Shown here: piece by piece, positions 34,963 through 45,909 of the stretch | Layout: each line of letters opens with the position of its first letter | How positions within the stretch are numbered: the stretch's first letter is position 1 | NCBI RefSeq assembly: GCF_900130075.1 | Contig: NZ_LT671418.1 | Coordinates: 3,472,001 to 3,536,000 of the forward strand | DNA length: 64,000 nt | Reading direction: 5' to 3' | Source of the DNA: Herminiimonas arsenitoxidans | Lineage (GTDB): Bacteria > Pseudomonadota > Gammaproteobacteria > Burkholderiales > Burkholderiaceae_D | Translations under genes and position numbers: made by a program | The notes under the pieces: generated by a model | Databases searched by the model: none | What the model was told of the DNA's origin: nothing | What the model saw: only the letters and a program-made list of their open reading frames with translations

Positions 34963-35574
34963 TTGCTCGCCATTATTCACGCAGCAGGCTGGCCTATCTG
35001 GCTGTTGCTGATTGCTTCAGTTATTGCTTTGACCCTGATTATTGAACGTAGCCTGTATTTGCGCCGCCGCCGGATTTTGCCGCCGAACTTGTTGGACGAA
35101 GTCATTCGGGTTTATCACAACGGCAAGATCGATGCGAACGTCGTGACCACCTTGGAGCAAAACTCACCACTCGGTCGTGTGTTGGCAGCAGGTATGCGTA
35201 ACGTTGATGCGCCGCGCGATGTGATGAAAGAGTCGATAGAAGAAGCAGGGCGCGGTACTGCGCATGAGTTGGAGCGCTTCCTGACCACGCTGGGTACGAT
35301 TGCGACCTTGGCACCGTTGATGGGTTTGTTCGGTACCGTGGTTGGCATGATCGAGATTTTCGGTTCGCAGAACGCAACCGGTACAGGCGCGAATCCGGCG
35401 CAACTGGCGCATGGGATTTCGATAGCCTTGTACAACACGGGCTTCGGCTTGGCGATTGCGATGCCATCATTGGTGTTCTACCGGCACTTCCGTGCACTGG
35501 TCGATAGCTTCATTATCGACATGGAGCAGCAAGCGGTGAAGTTTGTCGATATCGTGCATGGTTCACGCAAGTAA
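34963..35574 (+). CDS. exbB: MotA/TolQ/ExbB proton channel family protein
   Basis: A 203-residue inner-membrane protein with three membrane segments (residues ~8-28, ~105-130 and ~150-175) and the family signature LGTIATLAPLMGLFGTVVGM. It forms a proton-driven motor with ExbD. The TTG start is supported by AAGGAG at 34951-34956; no other start fits. exbD follows after 15 bases, and lpxK, a Trm112 gene, kdsB and adk come next, an order common in Betaproteobacteria. No tonB is present, so the energised partner, TonB or a Tol-like system, is elsewhere. Confidence 0.9.
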   Translation: MLAIIHAAGWPIWLLLIASVIALTLIIERSLYLRRRRILPPNLLDEVIRVYHNGKIDANVVTTLEQNSPLGRVLAAGMRNVDAPRDVMKESIEEAGRGTAHELERFLTTLGTIATLAPLMGLFGTVVGMIEIFGSQNATGTGANPAQLAHGISIALYNTGFGLAIAMPSLVFYRHFRALVDSFIIDMEQQAVKFVDIVHGSRK

Positions 35575-35589
35575 GAGACTGGAAACCTG

Positions 35590-36024
35590 ATGAATTTCCG
35601 CAAGGGACAAGGTCGCGAAGATCCAGAAATCAATTTGATCGCTTTCATCGACGTATTGTTGGTGATTCTGATCTTCTTGATGGTATCGACCAGCTATAGC
35701 AAGTTCACTGCTTTGCAGATTACATTGCCGACCGCAGATGCGGAGAAGGCGATGGGCAGACCGTTCGAGATTAACGTTGGTGTCGATGCGCAAGGTCGCT
35801 ATTCGATTAACAATAATCGTGTCGCGGTGCAAAATCCGGAAGGATTGGCGGCGGAACTGACCGCAGCTGCGGCGGCTTCCGGCAAGGCTAATCCTGATCC
35901 GGTAGTCATCATCGCTGCTGATGCAACCACCACGCATCAAACCGTGATTAATGTATTGGAAGCGGCGCGTATCGCTGGTTATTCCAAGGTCACGTTCGCG
36001 GCGCAGACCAGCGGTAAAAAGTAA
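35590..36024 (+). CDS. exbD: ExbD/TolR family protein
   Basis: A 144-residue protein with a short cytoplasmic N terminus, one membrane helix (residues ~15-37) bearing the essential Asp in INLIAFIDVLLVILIFLM, and a periplasmic C-terminal domain. It works with ExbB to convert proton flow into force on TonB-type proteins. It follows exbB by 15 bases and has AGACTGGAAAC before the ATG. Confidence 0.9.
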   Translation: MNFRKGQGREDPEINLIAFIDVLLVILIFLMVSTSYSKFTALQITLPTADAEKAMGRPFEINVGVDAQGRYSINNNRVAVQNPEGLAAELTAAAAASGKANPDPVVIIAADATTTHQTVINVLEAARIAGYSKVTFAAQTSGKK

Positions 36025-36107
36025 ATCCTGTCATTTAGTAAGTTCTATAGTTTCGATGCTGTCGCTTCAGGTATGAAGGGCAGCATTTTCATTACGGGAT
36101 CACGTCT

Positions 36108-37151
36108 TTGGCTCTCCAACGCTCCAATCTCGAAGCATTTTTGACGCGCACGTGGGCGCAGCGCGGGCTAGCGGCTTGCTTGCTGTTACCGGTATCCGGC
36201 TTGTTTGGCGCGCTTTCCGCTGCGCGCAGAATTTCCTATCAATTTGGTATTGCCAAAACCCAGCGCTTGCCGGTGCCGGTCATTGTCGTGGGCAACATCT
36301 TTGTTGGTGGAACTGGCAAAACGCCGTTGACGATCTGGTTGGTGCAGGCTTTGCGTCAAGCCGGCTTCAAGCCCGGCGTGATTTCACGCGGTTACGGTGT
36401 GCATAACGATGTGCCGCAGGTAGTGACGTCGCAATCCTTGGCGCAGGAAGTTGGTGATGAGCCTTTGCTGATTGCGCACAGAGCAGAGTGTCCGGTCATG
36501 GTAGGGCGTGATCGGGTTGCTGTAGCGACCGCTTTGTTGGCTGCGCATCCGGAAGTTGACGTGTTGGTTTCAGACGATGGCTTGCAGCATTACCGTTTGG
36601 AGCGAGATATCGAAATCGTGTTGTTCGATGGCCGTGGTGTCGGTAATGGCTGGCTGCTGCCTGCTGGCCCATTGCGCGAAACAGCATCGCGTCGCCGTGA
36701 TTTTACCGTGGTGAATGGCGTGGTTTTGCCAGACGGCATGCCATCGGATACGGTCAGCATGCAGCTTGTCGGAACAGTTGCAGAAAAACTGAATGATCGT
36801 TCGCAAACGAGTGCCTTGAGTTCCTTTGTAAGTGCCGAAGGAAAACACTCTCCTACGATATTGGCGGCTGCCGGAATTGGTAATCCTGGTCGGTTTTTTA
36901 CGCTATTGCGCAATGCCGGTTTGCAGTTCGAAGAGATGGCCTTGCCTGATCATTATGATTTTGCCGATAACCCGTTTGCTGCGGTCAAAGCGGATGTGAT
37001 TCTGATGACAGAGAAGGATGCAGTAAAATGTCGGCAAAACGATGGTTTGAGAAACGATCCCCGTTTGTGGGTCGTGCCTGTAACAGCGCAGCTTGATGCT
37101 GCGTTTGCTGAAAAAATTGTGGAGAAACTCCGTGGACAATCGATTGCTTGA
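36108..37151 (+). CDS. lpxK: Tetraacyldisaccharide 4'-kinase
   Basis: A 347-residue membrane-associated kinase that phosphorylates the 4' position of the lipid A disaccharide. Visible are the P-loop-like [13 protein letters not shown] (residues ~65-77), the [19 protein letters not shown] block (~150-168) and MTEKDAVKC near residue 300. The start is TTG at 36108 with a weak ribosome site, the only candidate close to the usual N terminus. Its end overlaps the Trm112-type gene by 20 bases. Confidence 0.92.
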   Translation: MALQRSNLEAFLTRTWAQRGLAACLLLPVSGLFGALSAARRISYQFGIAKTQRLPVPVIVVGNIFVGGTGKTPLTIWLVQALRQAGFKPGVISRGYGVHNDVPQVVTSQSLAQEVGDEPLLIAHRAECPVMVGRDRVAVATALLAAHPEVDVLVSDDGLQHYRLERDIEIVLFDGRGVGNGWLLPAGPLRETASRRRDFTVVNGVVLPDGMPSDTVSMQLVGTVAEKLNDRSQTSALSSFVSAEGKHSPTILAAAGIGNPGRFFTLLRNAGLQFEEMALPDHYDFADNPFAAVKADVILMTEKDAVKCRQNDGLRNDPRLWVVPVTAQLDAAFAEKIVEKLRGQSIA

Positions 37152-37311
37152 TATTCTGGTCTGCCCGATCTGCAAAGGTCCGCTTGAGCATGACAAAAAA
37201 GCGCAAGAACTGATTTGCAAGGCAGATAAGCTTGCGTACCCGATACGCGATGGCATTCCTATCATGTGGGCTGATCAAGCGCGCGATTTGCAAGCTACGC
37301 CTTCGGCTTAA
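37132..37311 (+). CDS. Trm112/YcaR-family small zinc-binding-like protein
   Basis: A 59-residue protein, [20 protein letters not shown]... with CPIC at residues 10-13. The second Cys pair of the zinc ribbon is reduced to a single Cys (ELICKADK), as in many bacterial members. GTG 37132 has GGAGAAA eight bases before it and overlaps lpxK; the longer ATG reading from 37093 is unlikely. The family is typically found between lpxK and kdsB; its role in bacteria is not settled. Confidence 0.85.
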   Translation: MDNRLLDILVCPICKGPLEHDKKAQELICKADKLAYPIRDGIPIMWADQARDLQATPSA

Positions 37312-37345
37312 GGCGACGTAAGTACCGCTATTCTGGAAGTTCTCG

Positions 37346-38098
37346 ATGTCTTTTACTGTAATCATTCCCGCACGTCTTGCTTCTACTCGATTGCCGAATA
37401 AACCGCTGGCTGATCTGGGCGGCAAGCCGATGATCGTGCGTGTGGCTGAACGTGCGATGCAATCTGGCGCGGCGCAAGTGATCGTTGCAACTGATCACGC
37501 TGATATTTTTTCCGCTTGTGTGCAGCATAAGGTAGCGGTGCAAATGACGCGTGCCGATCATCCGTCCGGCACTGACCGCATTGCGGAAGTGGCGGCCTTG
37601 ATCGGTTTGCCGGATGATGCAGTGGTGGTGAATGTGCAGGGCGATGAGCCTTTGATCGATCCATCCTTGATCGCTGCAACTGCCACCTTGATTACGCGTG
37701 ATGTGCCGATGGCAACGGCGGCGCATGCAATCAGTGATATTGAAGAAGCCTTCAATCCGAACGTGGTGAAGGTTGTGTTGGATAAAGCAGGTCGAGCCTT
37801 GTACTTCTCGCGTGCAACGATTCCTTGGCATCGCGATGGTTTTGCCTTGAGCAAGGATGCGATGCCGGCAGCGTATGCGCCTTTGCGCCATATAGGCTTG
37901 TACGCATATCGCAATGGCTTCTTGCAGGAATACCCTCAGCTGAGCATTTCTCCGCTTGAACAATTGGAAGCGCTGGAGCAATTACGCGTGTTATGGCACG
38001 GTGTTCCGATTGCCGTACACGTGACGCCACATGCGCCGGTAACTGGCGTGGATACGCCGGAAGACTTGGAGCGCGTCAGGCGGTTTTTTGGCCAATAA
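37346..38098 (+). CDS. kdsB: 3-deoxy-manno-octulosonate cytidylyltransferase
   Basis: A 250-residue cytosolic enzyme that activates KDO as CMP-KDO for the LPS inner core. The nucleotidyltransferase start [20 protein letters not shown] (residues 6-25) and the [11 protein letters not shown] block (~96-106) are diagnostic. It follows the Trm112 gene by 34 bases and is part of the lipid A/KDO gene group. Confidence 0.95.
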   Translation: MSFTVIIPARLASTRLPNKPLADLGGKPMIVRVAERAMQSGAAQVIVATDHADIFSACVQHKVAVQMTRADHPSGTDRIAEVAALIGLPDDAVVVNVQGDEPLIDPSLIAATATLITRDVPMATAAHAISDIEEAFNPNVVKVVLDKAGRALYFSRATIPWHRDGFALSKDAMPAAYAPLRHIGLYAYRNGFLQEYPQLSISPLEQLEALEQLRVLWHGVPIAVHVTPHAPVTGVDTPEDLERVRRFFGQ

Positions 38099-38208
38099 TG
38101 CATTGCAATAAAGCCAAAAACATTGATTTGATATGATTTTGTGGTAAGTTTCGTGCAAAGTTCATAGGCTAAATCTATAAATCACGACTATCCTCGGCGC
38201 CGCTTTAG

Positions 38209-38910
<702 letters not shown>

Positions 38911-38913
38911 AAA

Positions 38914-38942
38914 GAAAAGCGGACTATATGTCCGCTTTTTTC
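38914..38942 (+). terminator. Rho-independent terminator of adk
   Basis: AAAAGCGGAC-TATAT-GTCCGCTTTT forms a perfect 10-bp stem followed by TT, just after the adk stop codon. Confidence 0.9.
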
Positions 38943-39008
38943 ATGCTTGTTCAAACTGTTGTATCGCTATAGCATTAATATCGATAGCATCAAGAGACTC
39001 AGCCAGCC

Positions 39009-39277
39009 CTAGGGCCTGTTAAGCATTAATTTGGGAGATGCGTTCTAGGCAGAAAACGTGGTGGCAAGGCGCGTGGCGTGGCAGGTGGTGACCCACCTGC
39101 AAGCCATGCAACGCAGTCAGCGCGCTTTCTGCCTAGAACCCTTCGGGAACGGCTACAGGCGTCGCCTGCCGTTGTTGCAGCTCCTTGCCGTAGTGCCGCT
39201 ACGTCGCGTCGCTGCGCCTAGGCAGTCAACGCCTGTCGCGCGTTCGCACTCGCAAATTAATGCTTAACAGGCCCTAA
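39009..39277. mobile_element. MITE-like element with 23-bp perfect terminal inverted repeats
   Basis: Arms 39010-39032 and 39254-39276 are perfect inverted copies (each reads AGGGCCTGTTAAGC... inward, with TA at the outer end). A second perfect 13-bp inverted pair, TTCTAGGCAGAAA (39043-39055) and TTTCTGCCTAGAA (39126-39138), lies inside. There is no transposase gene. The TA dinucleotides at both ends suggest TA target use, as in the IS630/Tc1-mariner group. The element fills most of the 38943-39396 gap between adk and hppA. Confidence 0.7.
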
Positions 39278-39396
39278 TCCAATAATAAAAAGGGCGACAG
39301 AAAGTTTTGCAGTACGCAGTTAGCACGGGACATTCTTTATGTCTGTTGCATTGTCGTAGTGGTTAACTTAGTCGTGAAAAAACAGGAGGAGTCGAT

Positions 39397-41553
39397 ATGG
39401 CATCAAGTCTATGGTTCGCCATTGCGTGCGGCATCATTGCCGTCGTCTATGGTCTGATCTCTCGCAGTTGGATACTCAAACAAGACGCTGGCAATGAACG
39501 CATGCAGGAAATTGCTGCCGCGATTCAACAAGGTGCTGCGGCCTATCTGGCGCGCCAGTACCGCACGATTGCCATCGTCGGCGTTGTGCTCTTTATCATC
39601 ATCGCACTTGTGCCTGGCCTTGGTCTGACTACGGCGATGGGCTTCCTGATCGGCGCAGTATTGTCCGGCGCATGCGGTTTCATCGGTATGAATGTATCGG
39701 TGCGCGCCAATGTGCGTACTGCGCAAGCGGCGACCAAGGGCATGAACGAAGCATTGGATGTGGCGTTCAAGGGCGGTGCGATTACCGGCATGCTGGTAGT
39801 TGGACTGGGCTTGCTTGGTGTCGCGATTTTCTTTTTGATTCTGGTTACTTCTGCACTGCATGGCGTTGGTTACACCGTCACCTTGCATGATGTGATCACG
39901 CCGATGATAGGTCTGGCATTTGGCGCCTCGCTGATTTCGATTTTCGCGCGACTGGGTGGGGGTATTTTCACCAAAGGTGCGGACGTTGGTGCTGATTTGG
40001 TCGGCAAGGTCGAAGCTGGTATTCCTGAAGATGATCCGCGTAATCCTGCGGTGATTGCCGATAACGTAGGTGACAACGTAGGCGATTGCGCCGGTATGGC
40101 AGCTGACTTGTTTGAAACCTATGTGGTGACCTTGATTGCAACCATGTTGCTGGGTACTTTGGTGATGCGCGGCATGGAGTTGCAGGCGGCGATCTATCCT
40201 CTGTTGTTGGGCGGCGTATCCATACTCGCTTCCATCGTTGGTTGTTCGATGGTGAAGGCCAAGCCGGGTAAAAAAATCATGTCGGCTTTGTACACGGGCT
40301 TATGGTGGGCCGCTGGTTTGTCACTGATCGGTTTTGCGGTCGTGACCTGGTTGGTGATTCCGCCGGAGTTGCAACTGGCGATGATGGGTTCGGCAGTGGT
40401 CGGTATCGTGTTGACCGGTTTGATGGTCTACATCACTGAGTACTACACCGGGACTGATTTCAAACCAGTGCAGCATGTGGCGCAAGCCTCGACTACTGGT
40501 CACGGTACCAACATCATTGCCGGTCTGGGTGTATCCATGCGTTCGACTGCATGGCCGGTAGTCTCAGTGTGTGCGGCGATTCTTGCATCGTACTGGCTAG
40601 GTGGTTTGTACGGCATCGCAATTGCGGCAACAGCGATGTTGTCGATGGCCGGCATTATCGTGGCGCTGGATGCCTATGGTCCGATTACCGATAACGCGGG
40701 CGGTATTGCAGAGATGTCAGGCATGCCGGAATCGGTGCGTGCGATTACTGATCCGCTCGATGCTGTGGGTAATACAACCAAGGCGGTGACCAAGGGTTAT
40801 GCGATTGGTTCTGCTGGTTTGGCAGCGCTCGTTTTGTTTGCCGATTACACGCATGCACTGGATTCTGTCGGCAAGAGCACCTCCTTCGATTTGTCGAATC
40901 CTTTGGTCATCGTCGGGCTCTTCATTGGTGGTTTGATCCCGTATCTGTTCGGTGCGATGGCGATGGAAGCGGTGGGACGTGCGGCCGGTGCGGTAGTGAT
41001 GGAAGTGCGTCGCCAGTTCCGCGACATCAAAGGCATCATGGACGGTACAGGTAAACCGGAGTACGACAAGGCAGTGGATATGCTGACGACAGCAGCAATT
41101 AAGGAAATGATTATTCCTTCCTTGTTGCCGGTAGTGATCCCGATTTTGGTCGGCATGATACTAGGACCTGCGGCCTTGGGTGGTTTGCTGATGGGGGCGA
41201 TTGTGACTGGTATCTTCGTGGCAATATCGATGACCACCGGTGGCGGTGCATGGGATAACGCGAAGAAATATATCGAAGATGGTCATCACGGTGGTAAAGG
41301 CTCCGAAGCGCACAAGGCAGCGGTCACTGGCGATACTGTTGGTGATCCGTATAAAGATACGGCTGGTCCAGCGGTGAATCCTCTGATCAAGATCATCAAC
41401 ATTGTTGCATTGCTGATGGTGCCGCTATTGCCTGCATCGGGTTACCAAATGACGCAAAGCAGTGTGACTGCGGTCACGATAGTATCGCCGGTGACAACGA
41501 TAGTTGTTCCAGTTGAAAGCGCACCAGCGCCGCCGGCATTGGTTAAACCTTAG
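39397..41553 (+). CDS. hppA: K+-independent H+-translocating membrane pyrophosphatase
   Basis: A 718-residue integral membrane protein with about 16 helices that couples pyrophosphate hydrolysis to proton pumping. The substrate site is visible as [20 protein letters not shown] (near residue 195) with [20 protein letters not shown] behind it. The K+-dependence determinant reads [19 protein letters not shown]: Lys and Thr at the two diagnostic positions point to the K+-independent class. AGGAGGAG precedes the ATG. It is monocistronic with a strong terminator. Confidence 0.95.
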   Translation: MASSLWFAIACGIIAVVYGLISRSWILKQDAGNERMQEIAAAIQQGAAAYLARQYRTIAIVGVVLFIIIALVPGLGLTTAMGFLIGAVLSGACGFIGMNVSVRANVRTAQAATKGMNEALDVAFKGGAITGMLVVGLGLLGVAIFFLILVTSALHGVGYTVTLHDVITPMIGLAFGASLISIFARLGGGIFTKGADVGADLVGKVEAGIPEDDPRNPAVIADNVGDNVGDCAGMAADLFETYVVTLIATMLLGTLVMRGMELQAAIYPLLLGGVSILASIVGCSMVKAKPGKKIMSALYTGLWWAAGLSLIGFAVVTWLVIPPELQLAMMGSAVVGIVLTGLMVYITEYYTGTDFKPVQHVAQASTTGHGTNIIAGLGVSMRSTAWPVVSVCAAILASYWLGGLYGIAIAATAMLSMAGIIVALDAYGPITDNAGGIAEMSGMPESVRAITDPLDAVGNTTKAVTKGYAIGSAGLAALVLFADYTHALDSVGKSTSFDLSNPLVIVGLFIGGLIPYLFGAMAMEAVGRAAGAVVMEVRRQFRDIKGIMDGTGKPEYDKAVDMLTTAAIKEMIIPSLLPVVIPILVGMILGPAALGGLLMGAIVTGIFVAISMTTGGGAWDNAKKYIEDGHHGGKGSEAHKAAVTGDTVGDPYKDTAGPAVNPLIKIINIVALLMVPLLPASGYQMTQSSVTAVTIVSPVTTIVVPVESAPAPPALVKP

Positions 41554-41572
41554 ACATGTGTTGACGGAGAGG

Positions 41573-41600
41573 AAAAAGGCAGCTTCGGCTGCTTTTTTCT
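41573..41600 (+). terminator. Rho-independent terminator of hppA
   Basis: AAAAAGGCAGC-TTCG-GCTGCTTTTTT: perfect stem with a stable TTCG tetraloop and a T-run, 20 bases after the stop. Confidence 0.92.
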
Positions 41601-41740
41601 TGCGCGGGATTAGTTGTTGATTCCGTCGAAGTGGCTCATCAAAATGCAATATCGCGGCTTCAACAAACTGACAGTAGGTCGCAAGCGGTTTACACTAGGG
41701 CAAACCTTGTGCTTCCATCTTTGCTTCTCCGGGACCTTGC

Positions 41741-43519
41741 ATGATTAAAACGCCTGTTATTGCCGTCGTATTGTCCGCCTTGCTTGCAGCTTGCAGCAGC
41801 GCACCTGTACACAAAAACTATATTCCGATTGAGCCAGAGGGCAGCAGTGGCTACACGGAAAAACCCGGCTGGGTCGCAAAGAAATACATGGTGGCCGCAG
41901 CCAATCCGCTTGCAGCGGATGCCGGTTATCAAATTTTGAAAGCTGGCGGCTCGGCGGTTGATGCTGCGATTGCAACGCAAATGGTGCTGGGTTTGGTAGA
42001 ACCGCAATCGTCGGGTATTGGCGGCGGTGCCTTCTTGTTGCATTACGATGGGTCGCGCGTGAAAGCCTTCGATGGTCGTGAAACTGCGCCGGACACTGCA
42101 ACGGGGAGATTATTTCAAACTGCCAACGATAAGGCGATGCCTTTCCATGAAGCGGTAGTCGGCGGTCGCTCAGTTGGCGTGCCAGGCGTGTTGCGCATGC
42201 TGGAACTGGCGCATCAGCAATACGGCAAGTTACCGTGGGCTACATTGTTTGCTCCCGCGATTCAATTAGCGACAGATGGTTTTGCCGTCAGTCCGCGCTT
42301 GGCGATTTTGCTGCAGTCTGAAACCTATCTGAAAAACGATCCTGTCGCCGCTGCCTATTTCTACGATCAAGATGGCAAGCCAAGACCAGTCGGTTATCTG
42401 TTGAAAAATCCGGCACTGGCTGCGACTCTGACGACTATTGCGAACGAAGGTGCCAATGCTTTCTACCGAGGGAAGATTGCACAGGACATCGCTGACAAGG
42501 TAAATAAACATCCGACTAATCCAGGTGGATTGAGCGTACGTGACATGGCTTCTTACAGAGCCAAGGTGCGTGAACCGATTTGTAGCGATTACAAGTCTTG
42601 GATCGTGTGTGGCATGCCGCCACCTTCGTCCGGTGGTATTGCGATTGCACAAATACTCGGGATATTGGAAACGAAAGACATGCGCGCACTTGCACCGGTA
42701 GACGGCGTGTGGAATGCCGAGGCAGTACATCTCTTTTCGGAAGCGGGACGACTGGCTTATGCAGATCGCGACCGTTACATAGGCGATCCTGAGTTCGTGT
42801 CATTTCCCGGTGGCAGCGCACGACCTTTGCTGGATAAAAAATATCTGATGCAGCGCGCCGCCTTGATACGCGAAGAATCGATGAAGAAAGCGCAACCCGG
42901 TCGACCTTTTGGTGCGCGTCTGGCATTGGGTAACAATACTTCGCTTGAATTGCCGTCCACTTCGCATATCTCGATTGTCGATGGCAATGGTCATGCAGTC
43001 TCGATGACGACCACAATTGAAAACGGCTTCGGCTCGCGTCAGATGGTGGATGGATTTTTGCTGAACAATGAGCTGACCGATTTTTCCTTCAATGCGACGG
43101 ATGCCAATGGCTTGGTTGCGAATCGCGTGCAGCCTGGTAAACGGCCGCGCAGCTCGATGTCGCCAACGTTCGTCTTTGAAAAAAGAACGCAAAAGCTGGT
43201 GTTGTCGATAGGCTCACCGGGCGGCGCTTCCATCATCAATTATGTGGGCAAGGTTCTCATCGGCACGATGGATTGGGGACTCAATGTGCAGCAGGCGATC
43301 AACTTGCCGAACGTCGGTAGTCGCAACGGCCCAACCGAACTGGAGCAAGGCCGCGTATCGAATGCCTTGGTCAATGCTTTAGTGGCGAAAGGTCATGAAG
43401 TGCAAGTGCTGGAGCAAACTTCCGGTTTGCAAGGCATCATGCGTTTGAATATACACGGTGAAGAAGTCTGGTTTGGCGGCGCTGATCCACGGCGCGAAGG
43501 TATCGCCAAGGGAGATTGA
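41741..43519 (+). CDS. ggt: Gamma-glutamyltransferase, lipoprotein form
   Basis: A 592-residue Ntn-hydrolase precursor. It begins with a lipoprotein signal (MIKTPVIAVVLSALLAAC, lipobox LAAC), so it should be anchored to a membrane facing the periplasm. The autocatalytic Thr is in STSHISIVDGNGHAVSMT (residue ~405), after which the small subunit carries NGFGSRQMV and the SPGGASIINYV oxyanion region. It splits glutathione and transfers gamma-glutamyl groups. It is followed 49 bases later by the patatin gene. Confidence 0.93.
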   Translation: MIKTPVIAVVLSALLAACSSAPVHKNYIPIEPEGSSGYTEKPGWVAKKYMVAAANPLAADAGYQILKAGGSAVDAAIATQMVLGLVEPQSSGIGGGAFLLHYDGSRVKAFDGRETAPDTATGRLFQTANDKAMPFHEAVVGGRSVGVPGVLRMLELAHQQYGKLPWATLFAPAIQLATDGFAVSPRLAILLQSETYLKNDPVAAAYFYDQDGKPRPVGYLLKNPALAATLTTIANEGANAFYRGKIAQDIADKVNKHPTNPGGLSVRDMASYRAKVREPICSDYKSWIVCGMPPPSSGGIAIAQILGILETKDMRALAPVDGVWNAEAVHLFSEAGRLAYADRDRYIGDPEFVSFPGGSARPLLDKKYLMQRAALIREESMKKAQPGRPFGARLALGNNTSLELPSTSHISIVDGNGHAVSMTTTIENGFGSRQMVDGFLLNNELTDFSFNATDANGLVANRVQPGKRPRSSMSPTFVFEKRTQKLVLSIGSPGGASIINYVGKVLIGTMDWGLNVQQAINLPNVGSRNGPTELEQGRVSNALVNALVAKGHEVQVLEQTSGLQGIMRLNIHGEEVWFGGADPRREGIAKGD

Positions 43520-43568
43520 TACAACAACGGTGTGCTTCGCTTGTCCGACATGTGAAAGGCTCAGTTAA

Positions 43569-44780
43569 TTGGTTGCTATACGAGATCAAAAGAAAATAGG
43601 TCTGGTGCTGACAGGTGGCGGCGCACGCGCTGCGTATCAAGTCGGCGTATTGGAAACCGTTTCTAGCATTCTGTGCGAAGCCGGTTGGGCGCCTGAACGT
43701 AATCCCTACGATATTATTTGCGGCACTTCCGCTGGCGCGATCAATGCGACAGCACTGGCATGTCATGCAGACGATTTTTGTGCCGGCTTGAAAAAAGTCG
43801 TGGATGTCTGGGAGCACTTCACCGCCGAGCAGGTTTATCGCGCCGATTCTCTGGGCGTGTTGCGTTCCGGTGCAAAGTGGTTGTCGCTGCTGTCCTTTGG
43901 CTGGTTGCTGCGTAAGTGGCGCGCGAATCCGCCTAACTCTCTACTCGATAACACGCCACTGGTCAGTCTGCTCAATCGGATGTTGAATCTGCCGCGTCTG
44001 GATGCGGCTCTGATGGATGGGAAATTGCACGCTTTGGCGGTAACGGCGTCTTCGTATACCGCCGGCAAGCACATGACCTTTTATCAAAGCGAAGCCGACA
44101 TCGAACCTTGGATACGGACACAACGCGTCGCGATACGTGGCCAGATTGGTGTCGAACATTTGCTGGCATCGGCTTCGATCCCATTGATTTTTCCGGCGAC
44201 ACCTATTTTTTGCGAAGGGCGGCGTGAATTTTTTGGTGATGGCTCCATGCGCCAGTTGGCACCGATTTCACCAGCGATACATCTGGGCGCAGACAAAGTT
44301 CTCGTGATTGGTGCCGGACGCTTGCTGGAACCGGCGATAGATCAATCGACCAATGCGCAATATCCGAGTCTGGCGCAAATTCTTGGTCACGCGCTTTCCA
44401 GTATTTTCCTCGACAGTATTGCCGGTGATATCGAACGCTTGAATCGTATCAATCAAACCTTGTCGGTTCTCACCGATGAGCAAAAAACCAAAACGCCGTT
44501 GCGACCGATAGAGATGCTGACGATTGCACCATCCGAGCGTCTGGACACTATCGCAAGCCGACACATCGGCAGCTTGCCGCGTCCGGTACGGATGTTGCTC
44601 TCGGGAATCGGTGCGGCTGAAGTGCGTGGTGCCGCTTTGGCATCGTATTTGCTGTTTGAAAAAAGCTACACCTGCGAATTAATCGAGCTGGGGCGCAAAG
44701 ACGCGTTGGCGCATAAAACCGAGATTCTTGCCTTTTTCTCAACGCAGGGGACAGGTATTGCAGAAAATGCGACGGTCTAA
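43569..44780 (+). CDS. Patatin-like phospholipase
   Basis: A 403-residue patatin-family lipid acyl hydrolase. The oxyanion loop GGGARAAYQ (residues ~16-24), the nucleophile elbow GTSAGAIN (~55-62) and the catalytic Asp in GDGSMRQLAP (~219-228) are all present. The start must be TTG 43569, because an in-frame TAA lies directly before it and no other start precedes the oxyanion motif. No signal peptide is seen, so it is probably cytoplasmic or membrane-associated. Substrate unknown. Confidence 0.87.
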   Translation: MVAIRDQKKIGLVLTGGGARAAYQVGVLETVSSILCEAGWAPERNPYDIICGTSAGAINATALACHADDFCAGLKKVVDVWEHFTAEQVYRADSLGVLRSGAKWLSLLSFGWLLRKWRANPPNSLLDNTPLVSLLNRMLNLPRLDAALMDGKLHALAVTASSYTAGKHMTFYQSEADIEPWIRTQRVAIRGQIGVEHLLASASIPLIFPATPIFCEGRREFFGDGSMRQLAPISPAIHLGADKVLVIGAGRLLEPAIDQSTNAQYPSLAQILGHALSSIFLDSIAGDIERLNRINQTLSVLTDEQKTKTPLRPIEMLTIAPSERLDTIASRHIGSLPRPVRMLLSGIGAAEVRGAALASYLLFEKSYTCELIELGRKDALAHKTEILAFFSTQGTGIAENATV

Positions 44781-44908
44781 AGCGCGCGCCTGCGGCGTGT
44801 GACGGGCGTGTGAATTACGTGTTGATTCGGACAACACAACACGTTACTCTCAGGTATTGCGTTCGTCAGATCGATAGGATGCGCCAATTATTACTAGAAG
44901 GAATTTCG

Positions 44909-45283
44909 GTGAAAGTTAAATTTCTCACACGTTTTTTCCTGGTTTTCGCTACATTCTTACTTTCTTATAACGCTTTTGCATTCGATTCCGGCGGACTTCA
45001 GGTCATTTCGGTCGCCGAATTGCCGCGTGAAGCGCAGCAGACTATCGCGTTGATTCGCCAGGGCGGGCCTTTCCCTTACGAGAAAGATGGCTCCGTATTT
45101 GGGAATTATGAGAAGGTTTTGCCGCAGCAAAAGCGTGGGTATTATCGCGAATACACTGTAAAAACGCCGCGCGCCCGTAACCGGGGTGCCAAGCGAATTA
45201 TTACAGGAGGCGAGCAAGCCAAGCCGCGCGAATATTATTACACCGCCGATCACTATAGAAGCTTCAAAAGAGTCATTGAGTGA
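44909..45283 (+). CDS. Secreted barnase-type ribonuclease
   Basis: A 124-residue secreted RNase of the N1/T1/barnase family. A signal peptide (residues 1-~27, VKFLTRFFLVFATFLLSYNAFA) precedes a ~97-residue mature enzyme. The catalytic elements are visible: Glu in GYYREYTV, Arg in RGAKRIITGG and His in YYTADHYRSFKRV, the counterparts of barnase Glu73, Arg83/87 and His102. GTG 44909 has GAAGGAA before it; longer in-frame starts would spoil the signal peptide. Its inhibitor gene follows after 46 bases. Confidence 0.9.
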   Translation: MKVKFLTRFFLVFATFLLSYNAFAFDSGGLQVISVAELPREAQQTIALIRQGGPFPYEKDGSVFGNYEKVLPQQKRGYYREYTVKTPRARNRGAKRIITGGEQAKPREYYYTADHYRSFKRVIE

Positions 45284-45329
45284 GCGGGGTGTGTTTCCTT
45301 GATAATAAATTGCTGGAGATGAGGGATAA

Positions 45330-45728
45330 ATGAGTTTGTTTAAAACCGTGCCGCTCAATGTAGTGCAGTCGATCCGGGCCTTCCGTGTCGCCGATTTGCA
45401 GGCCGAGGCCGCGCAGCTTGGGCAGCATTTCCTGTACGCACATTGCGCGCATGCGACGACGAAACAACAAGTGCTGGCCGCAATTGCCGAGGCATTCCAG
45501 TTTCCCAAGCATTTTGGCAAGAATTTCGATGCTTTGTCGGATTGCCTGACCAGTTTGGCGCATAAAGCAGGGCCTCAGCCTGGATTCCTGGTGGTATTGG
45601 AACAATTGCCGAATACACCCAAATTCGATAAAGAAGCGCGCGAAACCTTGCTGGACGTGTTCCGCGATGCTGCCGATTTCTGGGCAGACAAAAAGATCGC
45701 CTTCCGGGTGTTTTACTCTTTCCAGTAA
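45330..45728 (+). CDS. Barstar-family ribonuclease inhibitor
   Basis: A 132-residue cytoplasmic protein with a barstar domain. The inhibitory segment FPKHFGKNFDALSDCLTSL (residues ~66-84) matches the barnase-binding helix and loop of barstar, with the conserved acidic Asp. It should protect the cell from the RNase encoded just upstream before export. About 45 extra residues at the N terminus compared with classical barstar. GAGGGATAA precedes the ATG. Confidence 0.9.
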   Translation: MSLFKTVPLNVVQSIRAFRVADLQAEAAQLGQHFLYAHCAHATTKQQVLAAIAEAFQFPKHFGKNFDALSDCLTSLAHKAGPQPGFLVVLEQLPNTPKFDKEARETLLDVFRDAADFWADKKIAFRVFYSFQ

Positions 45729-45909
45729 GTTGATCCTACGCAGCCGCTATGCGCATGGCGGCTGACTCAATCGCCCGTTTTTCAGGCAAATCTGCTCAAG
45801 CTGTATCTGCATCACGCTCCCTGTTGGCATCCCGGCTTTGTGCTCATGGTTGCTGTCCTTACCTGTTCGAATAAGTCTGATTAGGCCGCGGTACGGTACA
45901 ATGCGCGCC

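Noticed and set aside
39041..39240. CRISPR array or tRNA in the adk-hppA gap
   Set aside because: The repeats are inverted, not direct and spaced, and no cloverleaf can be drawn; the MITE reading fits better.
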